From an uncultured Agathobaculum sp. (lineage in GTDB: Bacteria; Bacillota; Clostridia; Oscillospirales; Butyricicoccaceae), in NCBI RefSeq assembly GCF_944384735.1, contig NZ_CALWUN010000014.1, positions 1 to 41,340 on the forward strand: 41,340 nucleotides of DNA, read 5' to 3'. Numbering within the stretch: position 1 is the stretch's first letter; each line of letters opens with the position of its first letter. The position numbers and the translations under genes were made by a program. This document shows positions 1-6,973 of this stretch, piece after piece. The notes under the pieces were generated by a model. It worked only from the letters and a program-made list of their open reading frames with translations, was not told the DNA's origin and ran no database searches.

Positions 1-1323
1 CACGAGAAGGAAGCCGATATCGTCGCACAGGCGGGCAAGTCGGGCGCGGTCACGATCGCGACCAACATGGCCGGCCGTGGTACCGACATCATGCTCGGCG
101 GCAACGCCGAAACGATGGCGCTCGACGAGCTGAAAAAGGGCGACTATACGCCCGAGCTGATCTACGAAGCCAACGGCCACGCCGAGACCGACGACCCCGA
201 GGTGCTCGCCATCCGTGAGAAGTTCGAGGAGCTGTACCAGAAGTACAAGAAGGAGACCGACGCGGACGCCGAAAAGGTGCGCGCGGCGGGTGGCCTGTGT
301 ATCCTCGGCACCGAGCGACACGAGTCCCGCCGCATCGACAACCAGCTGCGCGGCCGTGCCGGCCGTCAGGGCGACCCGGGCGAGTCGAGCTTCTATATCT
401 CGCTTGAGGACGACCTGATGCGCCTGTTCGGTTCGGAGCGCATCCAGGGCATGATGGACTCGCTCGGCATCGACGAGAACGAGCCAATCGACCAGAAGAT
501 CCTGTCCGGCGCGATCGAAAACGCGCAGAAGAAGATCGAGTCCCGCAACTTTGCCACCCGTAAGCACGTCCTCGAGTACGACGACGTGCTCAACACCCAG
601 CGCCAGACCATCTACGGCCAGCGCTTGCAGGTGCTCGAGGGCAAGGACGTCAAGGACAACATCATGTCCATGGTCGATGACACGATCGCCCGCGCGGTGC
701 ACGCCGCCATCGGCGAGCACGCGGTCATCGAACCGCAGATGGTCGAGCAGGCGCGCCGCCCGTTCATCGGCGTGTTCCTGCGTCCCGAGGACTGCACCTT
801 CACGCCCGAGGAATGCGACGACCTGACTGCCGCCCAGCTGACCAACGTGCTGTGCGACCAGGCGCACAAGGTCTACGAGGCCAAGGAGCAGGCGCTCGGC
901 GCGCCCATTATGCGCGAGCTCGAACGCGTCGTGCTGCTCAAGAACGTCGACACCAAGTGGATGGACCACATCGACGCGATGACCGAGCTGCGCAACGGCA
1001 TCGGCCTGCGCGCCTACGGCCAGCATGACCCGGTCATCGAGTATAAACGCGAGGGCTTCGACATGTTTGACGCGATGATCGACGCCATCCGCGAGGACAC
1101 CGTGCGCATGATCTTTTTGGCGCAGGTGCGCACCCGCGGGGAGGAACCCAAGCGCGAGCAGGTCGCCAAGGAGACCGCCGCGGCGGGCGCGTCCGATGGT
1201 TCGGTCAAGGCCGAGCCCAAGCGCGTCGGCAAAAAGGTCGGCCCGAACGACCCGTGCCCGTGCGGCAGCGGCAAAAAGTACAAGAAGTGCTGCTACCTCA
1301 AGGCGGATAACCCGTATAAATAA
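1..1323 (+). CDS. secA: Preprotein translocase ATPase SecA (C-terminal part)
   Basis: The reading frame is open from base 1, so the 5' part of the gene lies outside the window; 440 codons remain. SecA is the cytosolic ATPase that drives unfolded preproteins through SecYEG. Visible are the NBD2 motif ATNMAGRGTDI near the left edge, LGTERHESRRIDNQLRGRAGRQGDPG (split here by position, about residues 102-126), the helical scaffold/wing part, and a C-terminal zinc-binding tail CPCGSGKKYKKCC that contacts SecB or ribosomes in relatives. A lysine-rich linker precedes the tail. A terminator follows 13 bases after the stop. Identification is secure; the start cannot be judged. Confidence 0.98.
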   Translation, partial: HEKEADIVAQAGKSGAVTIATNMAGRGTDIMLGGNAETMALDELKKGDYTPELIYEANGHAETDDPEVLAIREKFEELYQKYKKETDADAEKVRAAGGLCILGTERHESRRIDNQLRGRAGRQGDPGESSFYISLEDDLMRLFGSERIQGMMDSLGIDENEPIDQKILSGAIENAQKKIESRNFATRKHVLEYDDVLNTQRQTIYGQRLQVLEGKDVKDNIMSMVDDTIARAVHAAIGEHAVIEPQMVEQARRPFIGVFLRPEDCTFTPEECDDLTAAQLTNVLCDQAHKVYEAKEQALGAPIMRELERVVLLKNVDTKWMDHIDAMTELRNGIGLRAYGQHDPVIEYKREGFDMFDAMIDAIREDTVRMIFLAQVRTRGEEPKREQVAKETAAAGASDGSVKAEPKRVGKKVGPNDPCPCGSGKKYKKCCYLKADNPYK

Positions 1324-1336
1324 CCCAGACGCATGC

Positions 1337-1378
1337 AAAAGGACAGGTACCCTCACCCAGAGGCTGCCTGTCCTTTTT
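1337..1378 (+). terminator. Rho-independent terminator of secA
   Basis: An 11-bp stem (AAAAGGACAGG at 1337-1347 with CCTGTCCTTTT at 1367-1377) is followed by a T run. It lies just after the secA stop. Bases 1379-1484 between this and the next hairpin show no gene or recognisable site. Confidence 0.85.
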
Positions 1379-1484
1379 TCCTGTATGCCCCTTTGGCGGC
1401 ATAACATCCAGACCGGTCGGACGCCGCCGCATATTTTCTGCGAAATCCCCCCTGACAAAGCGCCGCCATGAGATGCAGGCTGAT

Positions 1485-1529
1485 ACAAAAAGGGACGGCG
1501 CCGCCGGTTGGCGGTACCGTCCCTTTTCC
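1485..1529 (-). terminator. Terminator downstream of nagA (possibly bidirectional)
   Basis: AAAAGGGACGG (1487-1497) pairs with CCGTCCCTTTT (1517-1527) around a smaller GC hairpin. Read on the minus strand the stem ends in TTTTT, about 75 bases after the nagA stop, so it closes the nagBA transcript. It is A/T-flanked on both sides and could also act on read-through from secA. Confidence 0.75.
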
Positions 1530-1602
1530 TGCTGTGTTGCGCAGGGCTGCGGCAAAGCAGCCCGCTTTAACCCATCCCGTGCGCGGAGTCATGCGCCGCC
1601 GC

Positions 1603-2718
1603 TTACATCAGCAGTTGGCCGCGCAGGATGAGCGAGTTGATGTGCAGCTCGTCGTCGAGCAGGATGATATTGGCCAGCTTGCCCGGCTCGAGCGAGCCGT
1701 AGTCGTGCTGGATACCGATGGCGCGCGCCGGGTTGGTCGACGCCGCGCGCACTGCCTGCCCCAGCGGGATGCCCATTTGCACCACGTGCTGCAGGCACTC
1801 GAACAGGTTTGCGGTCGACCCGGCCAGCGAGCTGCCGTCGCGCAGCATGGCGCGGCCGTCCCGCACGGTCACATCCTGCCCGCCGAGGACATAGTCGCCG
1901 TCGCCCTGTCCGGCAGCAGCCATGCTGTCCGAAATCAGGATGATGCGGTTTTCAAACAGGCGGAACGCCGCCCGCACCGCCGACGGGTGCACATGTACGC
2001 CGTCCGCGATCAGCTCGACGCCGACCTCGTCGTTGTCCAGCACCGCGCCGATGACGCCCGGTTCGCGGTGGGTCATCGGGGGCATGGCGTTGAACAGATG
2101 GGTGACCTCACGCGCGCCGCGGCGGAATGCCTCGCACGCGGTGTCGTAGTCGGCTTCGGTATGCGCCAGCGACAGGCGCACCTCGCCGACCAGCTGCTCG
2201 ATCATGTCCAGCCCGCCGGGCAGCTCGGGCGCGAGCGCGCACAGGCGGATCAGCCCCTGCGCCTGCTCCTGCAGGCGGCGGAACAGCGCGGCATCCGGTT
2301 TTTGCAGATAGGCGCTGTTCTGCGAGCCGCGGCGCGACTCGGACAGGAACGGCCCCTCCAGATAGACGCCCGCCAGCACCGCGCCGCAGTGCTCGGTGCG
2401 GTAGGCTGCGGCGGCCTGCATCATGGCGGCCAACTGTGCCTCGGGCGCGGCCATGGTGGCCGGACAGAAGGCGCAGATGCCGTTATCGGCCTGATAGCGC
2501 GCCATGACGGACAGCGCCTCTTCCGTCGCCTCGCCAAAGTCGCGGCCCGCGCAGCCGAGCACATGCATGTCGATCAGCCCCGGGATGGCATACAGCCCAT
2601 CCATATCGCAGGCGTCCGCCGAAGCGGGCGTGGCCGCGATGCGGTCGCCCGAGAGCACAAGCCCGCCCGTGCGGAACGAGCCGTCCGGCTGGTACAGCCT
2701 GAGATTGCGAAATTCCAT
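1603..2718 (-). CDS. nagA: N-acetylglucosamine-6-phosphate deacetylase
   Basis: 371 aa, normal for NagA. It removes acetate from GlcNAc-6-P to give glucosamine-6-P in the cytosol, feeding NagB. Family signatures seen: IPGLIDMHVLG near residue 48, the metal-binding YLEGPFLS stretch, SLAHTEADY and THLFNAM (metal or substrate histidines), and ILISDSMAAAG carrying the catalytic Asp. The usual HxH of the amidohydrolase barrel reads HVL, so the second His is Leu; E. coli NagA also lacks this HxH, so a mononuclear enzyme is plausible. The start lies 15 bases after the nagB stop, with AAGG overlapping that stop as a weak ribosome site: a two-gene operon with nagB. Confidence 0.95.
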   Translation of the reverse strand: MEFRNLRLYQPDGSFRTGGLVLSGDRIAATPASADACDMDGLYAIPGLIDMHVLGCAGRDFGEATEEALSVMARYQADNGICAFCPATMAAPEAQLAAMMQAAAAYRTEHCGAVLAGVYLEGPFLSESRRGSQNSAYLQKPDAALFRRLQEQAQGLIRLCALAPELPGGLDMIEQLVGEVRLSLAHTEADYDTACEAFRRGAREVTHLFNAMPPMTHREPGVIGAVLDNDEVGVELIADGVHVHPSAVRAAFRLFENRIILISDSMAAAGQGDGDYVLGGQDVTVRDGRAMLRDGSSLAGSTANLFECLQHVVQMGIPLGQAVRAASTNPARAIGIQHDYGSLEPGKLANIILLDDELHINSLILRGQLLM

Positions 2719-2733
2719 GAAAAGATACGCGCC

Positions 2734-3471
2734 TTAGAGCAGGTCGAGGCACTTGGACAGCGCAGCTTCGTCCGCAACGACCGACACGTCGGTGTGCAGC
2801 TGCAGGATGGAAGCCGGCACGCGCGGGGTGACCGGGCCGAAGAACGCCTGACGCAGGATGTCGGCCTTGTTCTCGCCCGAAACGACGATGATGATCTTGC
2901 GCGCGAGCATGATGGTCTGCACGCCCATGGTGTACGCCTGACGCGGCACATCGTCCGCCGACGCGAAGAAGCGCTTGTTGGCCTCGATGGTCGACTCGGT
3001 CAGGTCGACGCAGTGCGTGCCCTTGGAGAAATAGTCGTCCGGCTCGTTGAAGCCGATGTGGCCGTTGACGCCCATGCCCAGCAGCTGCAGGTCGATGCCG
3101 CCCGCGGCCTTGATCAACTTGTTGTAGCGCTCGCACTCGCGCTCCGCGTCCATCTGCGCGCCGTCCGGCAGGTTGATGCGGCTGTCCGGGATGTTGACCG
3201 CGTTAAAGAAGTTTTTGTACATGAAGTAGTGGTAGCTCTGGTCGTGGTCGGCGGTCAGGCCGCGGTACTCGTCGAGGTTGAAGGTGGTGCACTCGCCGAA
3301 GTCGACGTCGCCCTTGTTGTACCACTTGATCAGCTGCTCATAGATGCCGATCGGGGACGAACCGGTCGCCAGGCCGAGCACGGAATCCGGCTTGAGGATG
3401 ACCTGTGCGGAGATGATGTTGGCTGCCTTGCGGCTCATGTCGTTGTAGTCCTTTGCGCGGATGATTTTCAT
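2734..3471 (-). CDS. nagB: Glucosamine-6-phosphate deaminase
   Basis: 245 aa. Converts glucosamine-6-P to fructose-6-P plus ammonia, joining amino sugars to glycolysis. Motifs: LGLATGSSPIGIY (phosphate binding), NLDEYRGL (base Asp), LLGMGVNGHIGFNEP (catalytic His/Glu region). An in-frame GTG lies 12 bases further upstream, but it abuts the GGAG of the Shine-Dalgarno sequence; the ATG at 3471 has AAAGGAG 11 bases ahead and is preferred. A terminator separates it from the HPr gene upstream, so nagBA may have its own promoter or depend on read-through. Confidence 0.97.
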   Translation of the reverse strand: MKIIRAKDYNDMSRKAANIISAQVILKPDSVLGLATGSSPIGIYEQLIKWYNKGDVDFGECTTFNLDEYRGLTADHDQSYHYFMYKNFFNAVNIPDSRINLPDGAQMDAERECERYNKLIKAAGGIDLQLLGMGVNGHIGFNEPDDYFSKGTHCVDLTESTIEANKRFFASADDVPRQAYTMGVQTIMLARKIIIVVSGENKADILRQAFFGPVTPRVPASILQLHTDVSVVADEAALSKCLDLL

Positions 3472-3514
3472 AAGTAATCCCACTCCTTTGTTCCAATCGT
3501 TATCCCAGCATACA

Positions 3515-3541
3515 AAACAAAGGCGGGCGTTCCGCCCGCCT
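3515..3541 (-). terminator. Terminator after the HPr gene
   Basis: On the minus strand AGGCGGGCGGA pairs with the adjacent CGCCCGCCT and continues into TTTGTTTTG. It lies between the HPr gene (stop at 3622) and nagB (start 3471), so EIIA-HPr and nagBA are at least partly separate transcripts. Confidence 0.75.
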
Positions 3542-3621
3542 CAGCTGCTTGAGGAATGCCGGCGCCACAGGGACGCGGCGGTTACATTGTCTGCGCGGGA
3601 CGCGCCCGCGCGGCCTGCCAA

Positions 3622-3879
3622 TTACAGGTTGGCCTTCATGAAGTTCTCGAGCGCCGTCGCAGCAGCAGCCTCGTCCGGACCGCTGATGGTCAGCTTGACG
3701 GTCTCGCCCTTCTTCACGCCCATGCTCATAACACCCATGATGCGCTTGGCGTCGACTTCCTTCTTCGGGCCGGCGATCTTGATGTCGGACTTGAACTGCG
3801 CCGCTTCCTTGACCAGCATGCCCGCCGGGCGCGCGTGGATACCGAGCTCATCCTTGATGGTGTAGGTTACAACTTTCAT
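3622..3879 (-). CDS. HPr-family phosphocarrier protein lacking Ser46
   Basis: 85 aa, typical HPr length. HPr passes phosphate from enzyme I to sugar-specific EIIA proteins. The active-site GIHARPA holds His15. The regulatory site normally reads K-S-I-M-G with Ser46, the target of HPr kinase; here the aligned residues are K45-R46-I47-M48-G49, so position 46 is Arg and HprK/CcpA-type control should be lost. This could be a second, dedicated HPr rather than the general PtsH. It follows the EIIA gene by 41 bases; an inverted repeat TTTACAC/GTGTAAA spans that gap, with the ribosome site in its loop. Confidence 0.92.
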   Translation of the reverse strand: MKVVTYTIKDELGIHARPAGMLVKEAAQFKSDIKIAGPKKEVDAKRIMGVMSMGVKKGETVKLTISGPDEAAAATALENFMKANL

Positions 3880-3920
3880 GTTTACACGTTCCTTTCCATG
3901 CTATGCGCTGTGTAAATAAC

Positions 3921-4418
3921 TTACTGCTGTTGATGCAGGGTAAGCAAAACCTCGCCCGCAGTCACCGCACCGGTCCTTCCCGTATCGATGGCGGTAAACG
4001 CTTCTGTGTTGCACACGAGCACCGGCGTGACCGGGTCGAAACCCGCCGCGCGGATGGCCTCCGGCTCGAACTCGATCAGCGGCTGCCCGCAGGCGACCCG
4101 GTCGCCCGACTGGCACAGCACCCGGTAGTGCCGCCCGCACAGGCGCACGGTGTCCAGCCCGACATGGATGAGCACTTCCGCGCCGTCATCCGTTGTCATG
4201 CTGAGCGCGTGACCGGTTTCAAACATCAGGTCGACCGTGCCGTCCGCCGGGGCGTAAACGCGCCCCTCCGCCGGCTGGATCGCCACGCCCCTGCCCAGGA
4301 TGCCCTGCGCAAAGGTCGGGTCGTTCACCTCGGCGAGCGGAACGACCGTTCCGCTGACCGGCGCCGCGATCGAAATGACCTTTTCCGTCCGGAACAGGCC
4401 TTTCCACTTTTCAAACAT
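3921..4418 (-). CDS. PTS glucose-type EIIA component
   Basis: 165 aa single-domain EIIA of the Glc (Crr-like) family, a cytosolic phosphocarrier between HPr and an EIIB. His70 (ETGHAL) and His85 (EVLIHVGLDTV) are the conserved active-site pair; His85 is the expected phosphorylation site. An in-frame extension upstream to 4727 has no family similarity and overlaps the promoter and leader, so the ATG at 4418, preceded by AAAGGGTGGG, is used. No EIIB or EIIC gene lies in the window; the sugar may be GlcNAc (nagBA next door) or a beta-glucoside (LicT-type control), but this cannot be settled here. Confidence 0.92.
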   Translation of the reverse strand: MFEKWKGLFRTEKVISIAAPVSGTVVPLAEVNDPTFAQGILGRGVAIQPAEGRVYAPADGTVDLMFETGHALSMTTDDGAEVLIHVGLDTVRLCGRHYRVLCQSGDRVACGQPLIEFEPEAIRAAGFDPVTPVLVCNTEAFTAIDTGRTGAVTAGEVLLTLHQQQ

Positions 4419-4484
4419 GCTTTCCCACCCTTTCAGTGCCTTGCCCGCCGCCGCAGCGGCGCGGACAGACCCGGGCGGTCCCAG

Positions 4485-4582
4485 CCCGAAAATGAAAAGA
4501 ACCAAACTCCTGCACCGCCGGGCGTTTGTTCGCAGGCCGGCCGCGAGAAATTTGGTTTTGCCCGCCAACACGGTAACAATCC
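4485..4582 (-). promoter_or_regulatory. LicT/BglG-type RAT antiterminator overlapping an intrinsic terminator (EIIA leader)
   Basis: On the minus strand, 4582-4571 reads GGATTGTTACCG and 4570-4554 reads TGTTGGCGGGCAAAACC. This matches the LicT/SacY-type RAT (GGATTGTTACTG, spacer, GCAGGCAAAACC) almost base for base. Its 3' end overlaps a terminator: AACCAAA (4557-4551) pairs with TTTGGTT (4506-4500), followed by CTTTTCATTTT. RAT and terminator share the AACC, so they exclude each other. Expected behaviour: a dimerised LicT-like protein stabilises the RAT and lets transcription reach the EIIA gene. The likely regulator is encoded at 5159-5992. Confidence 0.88.
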
Positions 4583-4617
4583 AATCACAACGAGGACGAT
4601 GTTCGCTTGTTGTTAAC

Positions 4618-4646
4618 ATTGTAACAAACCGGGCGCGCTTTTTCAA
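4618..4646 (-). promoter_or_regulatory. Sigma-A promoter of the EIIA-HPr operon
   Basis: TTGAAA (4646-4641), 17-base spacer, TACAAT (4623-4618), minus strand. The start point would be near 4611, about 29 bases before the RAT. The -10 box lies inside a dyad TTGTTA-N6-TAACAA (4610-4627), a possible repressor site. Confidence 0.75.
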
Positions 4647-4799
4647 GCCACTACCGCCCGCACACGCCGCCAGAAAATACACGGCATTTTTGTCTATTTT
4701 GCATAAATCACAGTCGGCTGCCCGCAACAGCTTTTGACGCAGGCAGGCTTTTGTGCTATCGTTAGCGCAGGAAAAGAAGAAAGGAAGGCGTCAGGCGAT

Positions 4800-5156
4800 A
4801 TGAAAATTGACGGAAACGAACTGGCTGTTTTGCAGGACAAGCTCGACCGGGAGGGCAAAAAGGAGGAGGCGTGGCGCGTCAAGCAAGAGTTCCTCCGGCA
4901 GGTGCGCGAGGCGGGCGACCACTGCCCGTGCCGCCAGCCCTGCCCGCACCACGGCAACTGCTTTGAATGCGTGACCATCCACCGCGGCCACCGCGACCAC
5001 CTGCCGATGTGCCTGTGGGATATGGTCAACGAGCGCATCGCGGCGCTCAGCCACATGACCGAGGGCACGCTGCGCCAGTACGAGGACCGCAAGGCCGCCG
5101 AAGCCGAAGCGGCCGCCTGCGGCTGCGCGGGCTGTGCCGGCTGCGGCGAGGGATAG
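4800..5156 (+). CDS. Small Cys/His-rich protein, unknown function
   Basis: 118 aa from the ATG at 4800 (AAGGAAGG 11 bases upstream); an in-frame start at 4734 has no such site. The N-terminus is a charged helix (about residues 5-35). The middle holds a dense cluster, CPCRQPCPHHGNCFEC followed by H-R-G-H-R and a further C, suggesting a zinc site. It resembles small clostridial proteins with a CPRHGxCxxC-type cluster, recalled from memory only. The tail is Ala/Cys/Gly-rich (CGCAGCAGCG). It is convergent with the licT-like gene; the two stop codons share the short palindrome GGATAGCCCTATCC. No function is assigned. Confidence 0.75.
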   Translation: MKIDGNELAVLQDKLDREGKKEEAWRVKQEFLRQVREAGDHCPCRQPCPHHGNCFECVTIHRGHRDHLPMCLWDMVNERIAALSHMTEGTLRQYEDRKAAEAEAAACGCAGCAGCGEG

Positions 5157-5158
5157 CC

Positions 5159-5992
5159 CTATCCTTCCCCGGTGATGCGCGCGATATGCAGCGTCAGGCA
5201 AAGCAGCTCGCTTTGGCCTGCGTCAAAGCCCCTGTCGCGGCGGACCGCGTCGCACACCGCCTGCGCGCAGGCGGACGCCGTCGGGTATTTGCGCCGCACG
5301 GCGGGCAGCAGGTCGGCGTCGCGGTCACCGTAGCCCTCCCCTGCCGCAATGCGCCGCGCCAGGAATTTCAGGTGCGCGACAAAACGGTAAAAGTCGATGG
5401 AACCGGTATCCGGCTCGACGCCGCAGTGCGTGCGCACCAGCGCGCACACCTGCTGCAGCAGGCAGGTCATGTCGTACACGGCGGGCAGCTCGCCGCCGAC
5501 CACCGCGTTGACAAAGTGCATGGCGATAAAGCCGGCCTCATCCTCGGGAAAGGCGACGCCCGTCTCGTCCCGGATGGTGTCGACCGCCATGCAGCCCGCC
5601 TGATACTCCTCCGGATAGAACTGCCGGATATCCCACAGCAGCGGGTTTTGCAGCGCAATGCCCTGCCGCTGCCTCCCGAGTGCGGCCGAGATATGGTCGG
5701 GCAGCGTGACGTAGATGCTGTCCGACAGCGTCACGCCCAGCATGTGCTTGGCGCGGTCGATGATGCGCTCGGCCAGCAGGAAATGCGCCAGCGGGATGCT
5801 GGTCAGCAGCTGCTGGAACCGGTCGGACAGCTGCCCGGCGTGCAGCGTGAACCGCTTTTCGATTTTGTCCTCCGGCGCGTCGTCCCCGGCGCGGCGGCCG
5901 AACGCCAGCCCGCGCCCCATCAGCACGGTTTCCGTGCCGCTGCCGTCCAGCGCCACGACCACATTATTATTGAGCACCTTTTGGATGCGCAT
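5159..5992 (-). CDS. licT: LicT/BglG-family transcription antiterminator
   Basis: 277 aa, the same length as LicT. The N-terminal RNA-binding CAT domain (MRIQKVLNNNVVVALD..., residues 1-55) is followed by PRD1 and PRD2. The four phosphorylatable histidines fall at the LicT positions: His100 (LPDHI), His159 (AMHFVNA), His207 (FVAHLKF) and His269 (LTLHIARI). PRD1 phosphorylation by an EII inhibits such proteins and PRD2 phosphorylation by HPr activates them. Translation starts after AAGGAGG, 21 bases past the cutC stop, so it is probably co-transcribed with cutC. The RAT at 4554-4582 is the obvious target. Confidence 0.95.
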   Translation of the reverse strand: MRIQKVLNNNVVVALDGSGTETVLMGRGLAFGRRAGDDAPEDKIEKRFTLHAGQLSDRFQQLLTSIPLAHFLLAERIIDRAKHMLGVTLSDSIYVTLPDHISAALGRQRQGIALQNPLLWDIRQFYPEEYQAGCMAVDTIRDETGVAFPEDEAGFIAMHFVNAVVGGELPAVYDMTCLLQQVCALVRTHCGVEPDTGSIDFYRFVAHLKFLARRIAAGEGYGDRDADLLPAVRRKYPTASACAQAVCDAVRRDRGFDAGQSELLCLTLHIARITGEG

Positions 5993-6013
5993 GCGCTTCC
6001 TCCTTGCTGCCGG

Positions 6014-6766
6014 TCAGGCGGGGCAGAGCGCGTCGAGCGCCGCGCGCGCCTGCCGCACCGCGTCCCCGTCGCACCGCCAGATCGTAAATTCATCCATGCC
6101 GGGCAGGCCCATTGGCACGCCCTGCCGGCGGAAGACCATGCCGCTCTCGAGCGTGCGCTTGGCCGACAGGTGGAAGGCATCCGCACCGGTCTTCGGCTGC
6201 AAATCGAGGATGACCGCAGCGCTGACGCCCGCGCCGACCAAGATCTGCGGCCTGCCGCCCGCGGCTTCGACCAGCTGTGCCAGCAGCGGCGCGCCGTCGA
6301 CGCAGGACGCCTGCTGCCCCGAGGTCAGGATGGTGTCCACCCCCAGCCGCCGGGCGGCCCCGAGCGCCTCGAACGGGTCGCGGCACACATCGAACGCGCG
6401 GTGCAGCGTCACGCCGCAGCCGCCCGCCAGCCCGATCAGCCCGGCCATGCGCTCCTCATCCAGCGTGCCGTCCGGCCGCAGCAGGCCGATGACCACGCCG
6501 TCCGCGCCGAGCGCGGCAAAGCGGCGCACCTGCCGCCGCAGCAGCTCATATTCCTCATCCGAGTACAGGAAATCGCCAAAGCGCGGCCGCAGCAGCACGC
6601 GGATGGGGATGTCCACCCGCTCGCGCACCATGCAGAACAGATCCTCATCCGGCGACGTGCCGCCGATGACCAGATTGGCGCACAGCTCGAGCCGCGTTGC
6701 GCCGCCGCGCGCCGCGCTTTCCGCCGATTCGACCGCATCGACGCACACTTCCAACACCCGTGCCAT
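6014..6766 (-). CDS. cutC: CutC-family TIM-barrel protein
   Basis: 250 aa, full length. Family hallmarks: LEVCVDAVESAESAARGGATRLELC (residues about 5-29), IPIRVLLRPR, LHRAFD and ILTSGQ. CutC was named for copper homeostasis in E. coli, but that role is disputed and the biochemical activity is unknown. The ATG has AGGGGG 8 bases upstream and its own sigma-A promoter. Its link with licT in one transcript is unexplained; a role in sugar metabolism is possible but only inferred. Confidence 0.93.
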   Translation of the reverse strand: MARVLEVCVDAVESAESAARGGATRLELCANLVIGGTSPDEDLFCMVRERVDIPIRVLLRPRFGDFLYSDEEYELLRRQVRRFAALGADGVVIGLLRPDGTLDEERMAGLIGLAGGCGVTLHRAFDVCRDPFEALGAARRLGVDTILTSGQQASCVDGAPLLAQLVEAAGGRPQILVGAGVSAAVILDLQPKTGADAFHLSAKRTLESGMVFRRQGVPMGLPGMDEFTIWRCDGDAVRQARAALDALCPA

Positions 6767-6803
6767 ACAGTTTGCCCCCTTTTTGCCCGGTTACATTGCA
6801 ACC

Positions 6804-6833
6804 AGTATACCATGCGCCGGGCAGGGCGGTCAA
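6804..6833 (-). promoter_or_regulatory. Sigma-A promoter of cutC-licT
   Basis: TTGACC (6833-6828), 18-base spacer, TATACT (6809-6804) on the minus strand. The -35 box is one half of the perfect dyad GGTCAACTTGACC (6828-6840). Confidence 0.7.
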
Positions 6834-6892
6834 CTTGACCCGGACGGCCCTGCTAAAAAACCGCAAAAATCCCCAAAGCCTCGACATGGTTA

Positions 6893-6921
6893 TTGCTTTT
6901 TCCAAAGCAAGCGGCTATAAT
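6893..6921 (+). promoter_or_regulatory. Sigma-A promoter of trkA-trkH
   Basis: TTGCTT (6893-6898), 17-base spacer, TATAAT (6916-6921); start near 6928, 46 bases before the trkA ATG. It is divergent from the cutC promoter. Confidence 0.75.
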
Positions 6922-6973
6922 CGCTATATCAAGTTTGCTATCCTAATAAAGAGAAAAAGATCGGAGGCGCACC

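Noticed and set aside
1468-3477. Long plus-strand open frame (669 codons) across nagA and nagB
   Set aside because: Arg/His/Gln-rich with no family resemblance; it is the complement of two well-defined genes in GC-rich DNA.
5149-5164. GGATAGCCCTATCC as a bidirectional terminator
   Set aside because: Only six base pairs and no T run; it mainly reflects two convergent TAG stops.
4967-6838. Long plus-strand open frame (623 codons) over licT and cutC
   Set aside because: Antisense to two clear families; composition is typical of a GC-driven shadow.
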